Source: Symsagittifera roscoffensis (lineage: Eukaryota; Xenacoelomorpha; Acoela; Convolutidae). Taken from it: 64,000 nucleotides of DNA. Every line of letters begins with the position of its first letter. The stretch's first letter is position 1. Under the pieces are notes generated by a model. That model did not search any database and was not told where the DNA came from. It saw only the letters and a program-made list of their open reading frames with translations. Positions 56,020 to 64,000 of this stretch are shown one piece after another. Position numbers and translations under genes: made by a program. The stretch covers positions 38,445,755 through 38,509,754 of the forward strand of contig NC_087066.1 of the NCBI RefSeq assembly GCF_963678635.1. Reading direction: 5' to 3'.

Positions 56020-56366
56020 AATGAGTATATTACCACCAACTCAAATATTTTACACATATTACTGCATTATTAATGTTTTATCTCATCCACAAAAAAATCA
56101 TCTATGTATTTGTCAGTACATTCGGAACTATTTGATTTGTTCCTAACATGACCTGTGACGGAGTGAATCCGTTATTGTTGTAAAAATTAATTTTCGCCAT
56201 ACCACCAACTCAAATATTTTACACATATTACTGCATTATTAATGTTTTATCTCATCCACAAAAAATCATCTATGTATTTGTCAGTACATTCGGAACTATT
56301 TGATTTGTTCCTAACTTGACCTGTGACGGAGTGAATCCGTTATTGTTGTAAAACTTAATTTTCGCC
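56020..56366. repeat. Short tandem duplication at the integrase remnant end
   Basis: About 160 bp beginning ACCACCAACTCAAATATTTT (56033) and ending in the GACGGAGTGAATCC-TTATTGTTG segment recurs at 56202-56366 with a handful of differences. Confidence 0.8.
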
Positions 56367-57110
56367 ATACAGACGTAGGACAATCTAGTATCCAAAACGA
56401 AATCTGGAAAATCAGCGGTCACTCTCTCCGGTGTGTCAGTAATGATAGCATTGTGTCGCTCACAAGTTCCCTTGCTGAACGGCGAATAGGCTGCTGTGGT
56501 CATGATTTTGATGTTGTACATTTCTGACAATTTTGCGAGAACTTCATTACTGAACTCACCCCAAAATCAGTGAGAATGGCTACTGTCGGTGGACCAAGCA
56601 CAGAAACCCAATGTTTCGTAAGCTTTGATACAATAACTCTGGCGTCTAGAAACTTTCATGCTGAACCTGCTGAAGACATTCATAATATGTAGATACCACA
56701 GTGCTTCCGAGTTGATGAAGGTCCATGGCAATCCTGGGCAACAGTTAGTCTTGCAACAGGTTTTAGACTAGGTTTACTGTGGACCTTACAAACTTCACAA
56801 GTACGCAAGAGGTTTGCAATTTCGGTCTCAGAGCACTCTAACTTCGCGTTTTTCAGCAATCAAGTTAACGCCACTGAACTGCAATGGCCGAAATGTTGAT
56901 GCAATTTCCAGATTGCCTTCTACCAGCTTCCAAAGTCTCCATGAAGATCCGGAATAGAGACAAACGCGTTCTGTGTACTTAGTTCTTCTAACAAGGGGAG
57001 TAAGTAATGACCGTTTGACGTCACACCAAGCTCAATATCTTTCCCAAAGACGTTTCCTCGATCATTCTCCGTATCAAGCTTGAAGCTAGCTCGCTTTAAC
57101 GCACTTTTAC
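56160..57110 (-). pseudogene. LTR-retrotransposon integrase remnant
   Basis: Minus-strand frame 56530-56270 contains TTAAYSPFSKGTCERHNAII, the end of a retroviral-type DDE integrase core. Just upstream, across one frameshift, WVSVLGPPTVAILTDFG and EFSNEVLAKL represent the Asp and following segment. Further upstream, VFSRFS and CEVCKVHSKP-like words suggest the zinc-knuckle side. At least two frameshifts. Probably Ty3-like, but this piece cannot fix the clade. Confidence 0.72.
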
Positions 57111-57518
57111 TCCGTAGCAGAGGTAGACTGCGCTCTAGAACATCAGCAGTTATCGTACCTTTCCATCCTGCTTTTTTAACAGGAAAAACGATTTTGAACA
57201 GAGTTTTTTATGTACGCATATCTCCAAACATCACGGTTGTATCACTTGTTGACAACTTCACGGATTTCAGGTCTTTTTCAGACTTTTTTTTTCTTTTCTT
57301 GGGGTAATCAGAAGGTCAAAAGTATCATAGTAACCGAGGTTACAGTCATGAGTCCCTTCATCATGTATTCCAGTCAAAATCCTTGGAATTTTCTAGATAT
57401 GGAAGTGATAATGATAAAAGAAGATGTCAAGTGTTTAAGTCCTTTTCATTTAAAATCGATACGGGTTACGCTTCTTCAATAAGAACACGCAACTCGACAC
57501 GAGATAATATAATAAGTG

Positions 57519-60419
57519 TTACAAGTAAAAAATTTCGTCGAAAGTTATTTTGTCATTTATTGTTCCGAGTACGCAAGCGGCGTTCGCAATCTGTATTGCC
57601 AGGGAGATTCTCTGTTTTAAAAAGCTGCCTGCTCTGGGTTCCTCAGTGCATATGCTTAGGTTCTTACAAAGCTTGCTCAAAAAAACTTCTGTGCTGGGGC
57701 CGGCCGCGCCCTGAATTTCAAAAGCTAGCGGTTGAAAAAGATATCCATCATTTACAAGATCTTTATATTTGTCAATTTTTCGCTCTTCCGCTTCAGCGGC
57801 AGCCGTACCAGGGTTACAAACAGACCCGGCATTAATCCTACAAGGAGCTAAGGAGTCTACTACCGTTACATCCCACAAGAGCTGCTTACCATCAGCCCAT
57901 GGAACGAGCGTCAAACCGTCTGGTCGCTTCTGATCGGTCCTGTAGAGGTGTCGTGGTTCTAAAACAGACGGAATGTGAGTAGATGATAGACTCTGCTTTA
58001 TAAGGGCATTCAGGTTTGAATGCCTAGAGAATCTCCCTGCACTTTTGAGGCAAGAAAGACCATGCCAACCATCCTCGGTAACGTCTTTTCCGCACACGCA
58101 TTTATGCCGTTCGCATATTTTTGATCCTAATCGAAGTCCTATCGCAATTCTGAGTTGTTGGTTCGACAGTTTTAACCTTAAATTTTTGCAGGGGATGACG
58201 TTCAACCATTGGGATCCAAATCTATCTTGGAACGCGTTGAACCTTTTCACGTCCGTTGGTTCGAGTCGTAAAATCAAGTCTGCAATTTCGCTGTCAAAAA
58301 TTGGCTCCGTCCAATTTTTTTGGATTTCATTTTCCGGAGCCATTTCAATTTTTCCAAGGTCAAACCACCGTTTAAGCGCATCATCATAGGTTCCATCCAC
58401 ATGCTCCAAACCAAAGATTTCGCTCAAGGCATCTTTCGCTCCTACTGCTGAGGCTAAGAAAGCGGGTAAAGCGAGTAGACGAGCGGAAGAAACGCCCAAG
58501 CCACCTTTGGCTGCCGGGAGAACTGCTTGTAAAAACTGGTTATCATCCATTTTCACGTTGGTGACCTTGCATAACGAATTTCTTAGTAATTTATCGTAGC
58601 GTTCCAAAAAATCATTTTGCAAAAAACAAGGGCTCGTACGCAAAAAATATAGGAGTTTTGGCATGCTAAAGCAATTTTTCAGGAGGTAAAAACCATAATG
58701 GGCGTCTAGTTTGTCAATGACATCCGAGATTTTTTCAAGCTCCCTAATTTTTTCGTCGAGTAATTCTTTTCGGCAAAGTTCGCCGATTGGAGATCCTAAA
58801 ATGAGGAGTTCTTCTTTTGTTTTTATTTTTATTTTGGGGCATATTTTTCGAAATTGTGTTAAAATTGAATTATACTGTGTACTAGTAGTCGGTCCCAAAA
58901 AACAAAGTTCACACTTCTCAGTGTTTAAGCTCAGGCCGTAAATTTGTTCCGATTTCAGAATGTTTTTAAGGTCCCGGAGTACTACCTTATAGTCGTTGGC
59001 TAAATTCCCATCATCTAAATACCAGATGTTAATTTTCGACTCCAACTGTTTGACTAGTGTATGAATTGTTTCCGCAAAAAGGGGTGGGGCTTCAGGATCA
59101 CCTTGCTGAGTTCCGTCTTCTGACATTATGACAGAGCTTCCGTAAAAAAGGTAACTAGGTTTAGCATACGCGCAATGGGTGTAATTATATAATTCGGGGC
59201 GATTTGAAAAAACATGATTCAGCATTGTTTCTCTGTTTAAAGAGTTAAAGGCATTCTTAAAATCTAGTTTTAAAAGAACAGTACATTTTGGATTGTCGTC
59301 GCGTTCAATTAGGTTTCGAAACGAGTGCGCAGCTATTTCTGCTCCTCGTTTGGTACCGCATCCTACCTGTACGTTTCCGAAAAAATTTTGTCGCTCGGAG
59401 AGGGCCTTGCTTCCAGCGCATTTAGACGCGATACGTCTCAGCGTGTTGCCTATGGCAATCGGTCTCAACCCTCCGTCTATTTTTATGAGGGCGATAAGCT
59501 TTGCGCCAAAAAAGAAAGGTCTTAGTGCTTCCGGTATTTTGCCATCTCCAATGAGGTATATCAGCTTAGTAAGCGATTTCAGTAAATTAAGTCCTGCACT
59601 GCCATTCGACTTACTAACAAGATCTTTAAAAATTTGAGGAAATATTTTATCAGGACCTGCTGCTGATCCGTTTGGAAAGGACATTATCGCTTTGTATAGG
59701 TCGAAATCGGTTAAGAAAAAACTATCCAACTTTTCTGGATTTGGAGCTGCAAATTTGGCTCGCTGCGGGTGCTTAGATAACAATTTTTGATAGTTATCAG
59801 TTGAAAAAGGAGCTATTTTGTCATCCGAAGCAGCAAGCCTTATTCCTCCCTTTACATTTCCTTCATCGAGCTTACTACTTATTAACTTTATTCTCTGCTC
59901 GAGGTCACTCAGAGGCGGGATTGAAACTTGGGGATGGGGTTTTGGAAGTGACACGTCATTTGCTCGAATTTTTTTATTTATCAAAGAGCTCATGCTTGTG
60001 GTCTGTTTGCGTCCACTTCTTTTCGGTTGCTCCAAAAAAAACAAGAACGACGTTAAAAAAATTAGCCATTTTGTAACATCTTCTACATTGTAGACGATGT
60101 CATTTATTTTGTCCGACAGATTTTCCGCCAAGGGAACACGCGAGTCTTTTGGTACTCTCTTGAGTACTCGGACATTTGAGATGGCTGTATTAACATAATT
60201 GTCTAGCACTAAATCATTACCTATTGTTGCTTTATTAACAGATTTTACATCAACGCATAAAGGACACTGAAACCATTGGGTTTTCTTAGAGTCGCTAAGA
60301 GAAATATTTACACAACTGATATGATACCAACTAGAACAACAATCACATTTAATCCAATTTATCAGTCCTGAAGGTTTTAAGCAATCTTTGCTTGTACACT
60401 CTTTGTTGTTTTTCCTCAT
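57519..60419 (-). CDS. Non-LTR retrotransposon protein: PHD finger, reverse transcriptase, CCHC and restriction-like endonuclease
   Basis: An intact 966-aa frame. The N-terminus has a C4HC3 PHD-type finger (Cys8, Cys13, Cys25, Cys28, His33, Cys36, Cys52, Cys55). Reverse transcriptase motifs: GLRPIAIGN (317-325), DFKNAF (386-391, motif A), GTQQGDP (436-442, motif B) and WYLDDG (466-471, catalytic motif C with YLDD). A thumb region follows. The C-terminus has a Cys-His knuckle (Cys774, Cys776, His786, Cys790), RFSRH, KRPDG (831-835) and WDVT with Asp850, resembling the single-ORF R2/NeSL-type layout with an endonuclease after the RT. No APE domain or second ORF is seen. Residues 117-130 are oddly hydrophobic. 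An unbroken frame this long suggests a young copy. The clade cannot be settled by eye. Confidence 0.88.
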   Translation of the reverse strand: MRKNNKECTSKDCLKPSGLINWIKCDCCSSWYHISCVNISLSDSKKTQWFQCPLCVDVKSVNKATIGNDLVLDNYVNTAISNVRVLKRVPKDSRVPLAENLSDKINDIVYNVEDVTKWLIFLTSFLFFLEQPKRSGRKQTTSMSSLINKKIRANDVSLPKPHPQVSIPPLSDLEQRIKLISSKLDEGNVKGGIRLAASDDKIAPFSTDNYQKLLSKHPQRAKFAAPNPEKLDSFFLTDFDLYKAIMSFPNGSAAGPDKIFPQIFKDLVSKSNGSAGLNLLKSLTKLIYLIGDGKIPEALRPFFFGAKLIALIKIDGGLRPIAIGNTLRRIASKCAGSKALSERQNFFGNVQVGCGTKRGAEIAAHSFRNLIERDDNPKCTVLLKLDFKNAFNSLNRETMLNHVFSNRPELYNYTHCAYAKPSYLFYGSSVIMSEDGTQQGDPEAPPLFAETIHTLVKQLESKINIWYLDDGNLANDYKVVLRDLKNILKSEQIYGLSLNTEKCELCFLGPTTSTQYNSILTQFRKICPKIKIKTKEELLILGSPIGELCRKELLDEKIRELEKISDVIDKLDAHYGFYLLKNCFSMPKLLYFLRTSPCFLQNDFLERYDKLLRNSLCKVTNVKMDDNQFLQAVLPAAKGGLGVSSARLLALPAFLASAVGAKDALSEIFGLEHVDGTYDDALKRWFDLGKIEMAPENEIQKNWTEPIFDSEIADLILRLEPTDVKRFNAFQDRFGSQWLNVIPCKNLRLKLSNQQLRIAIGLRLGSKICERHKCVCGKDVTEDGWHGLSCLKSAGRFSRHSNLNALIKQSLSSTHIPSVLEPRHLYRTDQKRPDGLTLVPWADGKQLLWDVTVVDSLAPCRINAGSVCNPGTAAAEAEERKIDKYKDLVNDGYLFQPLAFEIQGAAGPSTEVFLSKLCKNLSICTEEPRAGSFLKQRISLAIQIANAACVLGTINDKITFDEIFYL

Positions 60420-61101
60420 CTTGACGCAGCATAAAGGTAAAAAAAAAGGATTTTGACTGGACTTTAGGGGACTGAACTAACCCATGATAAGCGGTTAGTG
60501 GGAATTTTACAAATCAGCAAATAAAAAAAAAAAAGACAACTAAATTAATTTAAAAGGTTAAAAGGCAGCATAAAGGTTAAAAATCAAAAACAAGGAACAA
60601 TCTCACCCGAGCTCAGTAGGTTCAGCGGCGCACCACCAGACTTCTCAAGCCAGTTCCAGTTCCCCACCTCCCCACAGAAAGCCACTTGACAGACCTGTCT
60701 CTAAAATCCCTCAGAGGGCGCTCCACATACAGGCACAAACATCAAACATAACAAATCTATTTAATAAGTTTATCACAACAATTAGGCTAATCCCCATTGC
60801 GCGTATATCTGTCTACCCAAAGGTGTCCACACACACACTTGCTGTACATTCCGGGTCGATTTTGCCTGATACTCTAATCTGGTCAAGTAAATTAATGTTT
60901 AAGGCAAGGGCGAACCGATTTTTCCACTAAAACTATTTTCTCAAGCTTCGAATTCTAAATTGAACGCATTTTCCTGGCGTTTCCGAACCTTTTGATGAGT
61001 AACTGTCTTGTCCGCGTCTGGACAGTCACGACCCAGTGATAAATGTATTCCCAAATTTTGCACTTAGTGACATTTCCATCACGGCCTTTCGGATTAACAC
61101 G
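60420..61101. other. 5' flank of the PHD-RT element
   Basis: A candidate 5' UTR or promoter region of the minus-strand retrotransposon. GGCAGCATAAAGG-like words occur at 60426 and 60563. No further ORF. Confidence 0.45.
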
Positions 61102-61644
61102 TTTTCGTTGATGGTGGTTCGTCTGAGACCCGGAAAAAAGTCGTTTTTGTGTACACGCTGATTGTTTTTCTAAGCAAAGAACGCATCTGAGCTGGAACCG
61201 AGTCCAAGGTTCAATTCAGAATTTGGTTCCACTTAACTACTAAAAAGACGCTTAAGAGCGGACTTTATCTCGCTCATATCTTCCTCTCAAAAACAACTCA
61301 GTTGTTCAAAAAATTGAAAAAAATTGAACAAAGAACTACTGACCATGAACAAATGGGATGATATTACAGATGGCTCATATACGAGTTTGAGGTCAACTGG
61401 TAGTCAACCTGCACAACTTTATGGACTGGCGTTGTGCAGGTTGACTACTAGGTTGACCGCTCTTAAGCGTCAACCTTAGGTTGACCGCTCTTAAGCGTCT
61501 TTTTAGTAGTTAAGTGGAACCAAATTCTGAATTGAACCTTGGACTCGGTTCCAGCTCAGATGCGTTCTTTGCTTAGAAAAACAATCAGCGTCTACACAAA
61601 AACGACTTTTTTCCGGGTCTCAGACGAACCACCATCAACGAAAA
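61102..61644. repeat. Long inverted repeat, 160-bp arms, with nested hairpin
   Basis: Arms 61102-61261 and 61485-61644 are near-perfect reverse complements of equal length (at least one difference, GTGTACACG versus GTGTAGACG). The 223-bp spacer holds a further 17-bp inverted pair (61401-61417 / 61431-61447) and extra copies of GGTTGACC and CCGCTCTTAAGCGTC. It lies between the two divergently oriented retroelements. It could be a fold-back element or a terminal structure of the Penelope element. Confidence 0.9.
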
Positions 61645-62173
61645 TGTCAGCAACGATAGGGAGCTGACATTAAAATTATAGTACATGTTTAAACATGACT
61701 AAAAATTGCAATTTTTGAAAAAATAAACTGACATGTCAGTTTGGATAAAACATCAAACCGAAAAATTATGACTCAAGTAACAAAAAAGTATGGAAATTGT
61801 CATAATCGATGAAATAATGATTACGTAATAACAGATGTAAGAATGTGATTGGTTAAAAATTTCTAACATGTTCTTTTTGAATTTCATACATGATCTTTGA
61901 TCATTTTATTGTAAATAAAAAATTTTATATCCTGACGATGCACAAAATAAGCGAAAACGTTTGAATTAACAATTTTAAAAAATTCTTATTCTTCTTTTTG
62001 TTAAATTTTGGAAAAAAAATAACCTCGGCGAAGAGTGAATGATAGATTAAAAAGTTTGTTGTAAAAATACAAACAAAAAATTTTTAGATCATTTTTATTT
62101 TTCTCAGAATAGTCTTAATTTTTCTTTTTTCTTTTCTCATCTCAACAATGAGTTTTCTTACATTTGAGTTAAA

Positions 62174-62811
62174 ATGGCATGGGTTGTAGCTGCAAGCTCT
62201 CTATTTCATAGCTGGAATACCTTACGACCAGCAGAGAAAGGGGAACTGGACAAACTGGTATACGCTGAATCGGGATTATCGCTGAATCCTCATACCGTGA
62301 GGAAGAGACAAATTTTACAGACTCTTCTGGAAGAGCATCCTCTGGTGGACGAGGAGATAATTCTTTGGCACGACGTATTGAATAACAGTTTGTCGAAACA
62401 CCGAACCAATGCCAACACGCTTTATCCTCTGGACGATTTAATTTCGTATTTGCAATCAAAGCGACATCGGTTTAAGGCGATTATATATTGCAGAAGAACC
62501 AGAACGACAGATATCTTTGATTCTCTGATGCGTACAGGGATCTTGATAGTCCCAACAACGAAATTGATCTCGAGAGGCAAGAGGCAGGATCCCGCTTTGG
62601 TGAGACAATACCTGGAAGTTCATCAATCGAGCGAACTTGAGTTGAAGTCATTGCGAGTTGTGCTGACACATAGAGAGAACTTGCCCGGGATATTCTCAAA
62701 GATAAGAGCGCGGACTCAGAAACCATCACAAGGACGACGCAAGGCGAAGGCACGCAGAGAGGAAACAACGACTGACGTCTCTCTACCATCGGCTGAAACG
62801 GCGCGGATTGG
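62174..62811 (+). CDS. Penelope-like element, N-terminal coding part (possible exon 1)
   Basis: The frame opens at ATG 62174 and reads 212 residues before a TAA at 62813. It is basic towards its end (GRRKAKARREE) and contains IIYCRRTRTTDIFDSL at about 99-114. I do not recognise a domain. It is assigned to the element because it directly precedes the reverse-transcriptase part on the same strand and because a GTAAGT donor overlaps its stop. Splicing 62812-62879 would join it in frame to the next segment. It could instead be a separate ORF1. Confidence 0.6.
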
Positions 62812-62879
62812 GTAAGTGAATCTGCTGTGAGAATTATCCTGCTGAGAGCCGCATGAGTTTAAGTGCTCGTGGCCTGCAG

Positions 62880-63753
62880 GATAATGACCGCCGTAGTTTT
62901 GCCCCCCCCCCCCCCGATGCTGAGATGGATACTCATGAAAAAACAAACTTGGAAATTAGTTTTGAATTACCTGAAGTATTCAAATAAATTAAACAACAAT
63001 TTCCATCGATTGAAGTTTTTACGGAAATGTCAAAGCAATGACATAATAACAGATTTTTTGAGATTTCGGGTGCCAGAAAATGGGGTTTTTTCGAACCAAG
63101 CGGTGCATAGCTTTCAATTAAAACTCCTAAGAACAGAGATAAATCAGGCAAGGTCAGAAGAGAAGAAGATAGACGATGATCTAGCTAAGGCAAGAGAGGT
63201 AGTGCGGAGAGGGATAGATGAACAATGGTGGCCCTCAATAGCATTTTATCTAAAGCTCCAGGCTAGAATTGCTATCCATGACATCAAGGATAGACATGAA
63301 AAGAAGTTAAAAAAGCTAGCAGAGCGGCAGGACAGACCGTTAATGAAAGTGAATGACAAATCGGTCAGAGCACTAGATGGCATTGAGCTACCCAAGTGGG
63401 TTCATGAAGTGTTAGGTTTTGGCCCAAAGCACCCGGTGAGGGATCGTTTCAAAGAACTTCACTTTCTTGCGGACATTGATAATTTTTTATCTGAGCTTAA
63501 ATCGCAAAAGGTACCAGGTGAAAAATTATGTGAAATTGAAGCTGCTGCAAAATCATACGCTAAACGTGTGCGGCAAACACCGTCGGATAGAGGGATTGAG
63601 AAAGCCAGGAAGTATTTGAAGGACAATGGTCTCTTGGCAGTCCCATTCGATAAAGGTGTTGGCTTCTGTGTAATGAAGAAAACGACATATGAGGCTAAAC
63701 TAACTGAGCTGCTGCAATCGGAACAATTTAGCGAAAAAACCAGGTTTAACTGA
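62880..63753 (+). CDS. Penelope-like element, pre-RT and first RT motifs (frameshifted at 3' end)
   Basis: The frame is open from 62863 to TGA 63753; if spliced it begins at 62880. It contains a 14-C run (62902-62915) coding prolines, a basic coiled-coil-like region (EEKKIDDDLAKAREVV), KWVHEVLGFGPKHP and LLAVPFDKGVGFCVMKKTTY. The last block is the DKG-x-V-M...Y signature preceding the RT core of Penelope-like retroelements. An A6 run at 63734-63739 breaks the frame; homology resumes at 63740 in another frame. It continues past the window end, so the GIY-YIG endonuclease, if present, is not seen. Confidence 0.8.
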
Positions 63754-64000
63754 TAGTGTTGGTATGAAAATTGAGAAAGACATCAACAAAGAACTGTTGG
63801 CCATGAAAAAGAAAGATGAGATCGATGAGGCACTGTATAGTAGGCCTAGGTCCACGGGAGGGCAGCCAGCTCGATTAAATGGATTGGCTAAAGTACATAA
63901 GAAAGGAACCCCTCTACGTCCCGTACTGTCACTGCCAGGGAGCTCATATGAACATCTAAATAAAACTTTGGCCAAATTTTTTGTCAACATTGAGGGGGCA
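63740..64000 (+). pseudogene. Penelope-like element RT continuation in shifted frame, cut by window end
   Basis: From CCA at 63740 the reading continues PGLTDSVGMKIEKDINKELL, then LNGLAKVHKKGTPLRPVLSL and SYEHLNKTLAKFF. This is the Penelope RT block usually seen as LYGLPKxHK...PLRPIxS..GS. One extra or missing A in the preceding run separates it from the upstream frame. It may be a real inactivating indel, a sequencing error in a homopolymer, or programmed slippage. Confidence 0.82.

Noticed and set aside
57383-57835. A 150-aa plus-strand frame and other plus-strand frames at 58-60 kb.
   Set aside because: They are antisense shadows of the 966-aa retrotransposon frame and show no family features.
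62863-63753. Annotating the whole 296-aa frame as a gene starting at 62863.
   Set aside because: The first residues lie before a good splice acceptor and there is a long C-run; the real entry is more likely by splicing at 62880. I kept the frame as part of the Penelope-like element.

Overview
This is AT-rich nuclear DNA from an animal, made of a few intact conserved genes in a matrix of mobile-element debris. Three conserved genes lie on the minus strand: an intronless MLF gene (1372-2064), a 12-exon ABHD16A phosphatidylserine lipase gene spread over 28.4 kb (8936-37376), and an intronless METTL5 rRNA methyltransferase gene (53169-53804). One tRNA-Ile(AAU) gene lies on the plus strand inside an ABHD16A intron. 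I rebuilt ABHD16A by eye from homology and splice phases. The exons sum to 1671 nt (556 aa plus stop), against about 558 aa recalled for human, and every junction keeps phase.

Organism: all three genes have a pyrimidine-rich CAG acceptor only 2, 9 or 10 nt upstream of the ATG, as expected for spliced-leader trans-splicing (or very short 5' UTRs after a leader intron). One ABHD16A intron has non-canonical ends, terminal inverted repeats and an 8-bp flanking direct repeat, so it looks like a transposon that became an intron. A second intron is GC-AG. Trans-splicing, odd introns and many tRNA-like repeats suggest a large-genome appendicularian tunicate, but cnidarians, flatworms, rotifers, copepods and others also trans-splice, so this is a guess.

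Layout: 0-1.3 kb, repeats. 1.3-2.6 kb, MLF and an upstream region with heat-shock-element-like motifs. 2.8-8.6 kb, a fold-back element, a diverged duplication and MITE copies. 8.9-37.4 kb, ABHD16A, whose introns carry MITEs, tRNA-like repeats, a LINE remnant (18.4-20.7 kb), minisatellites and tandem exon-like repeats (34.2-35.1 kb). 39.0-39.6 kb, a dead hAT transposase. 40.26-49.1 kb, a LINE whose 5' end is tandemly repeated six times before one degenerate body. 49.9-53.0 kb, tRNA-like repeats and a tandem duplication. 53.2-53.8 kb, METTL5. 54.3-55.6 kb, a LINE remnant. 56.0-57.1 kb, a broken integrase. 57.5-60.4 kb, an intact 966-aa non-LTR retrotransposon protein (PHD finger, reverse transcriptase, CCHC and PD-D endonuclease-like C-terminus). 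61.1-61.6 kb, a 160-bp-arm inverted repeat. 62.2-64.0 kb, the start of a Penelope-like element with a possible intron and one frameshift, running off the window.

The three host genes have unrelated jobs (chaperone-linked adaptor, lipid hydrolase, 18S rRNA m6A) and do not form a pathway. The intact retroelement ORF and the near-identical tandem LINE units point to recent transposition or duplication.
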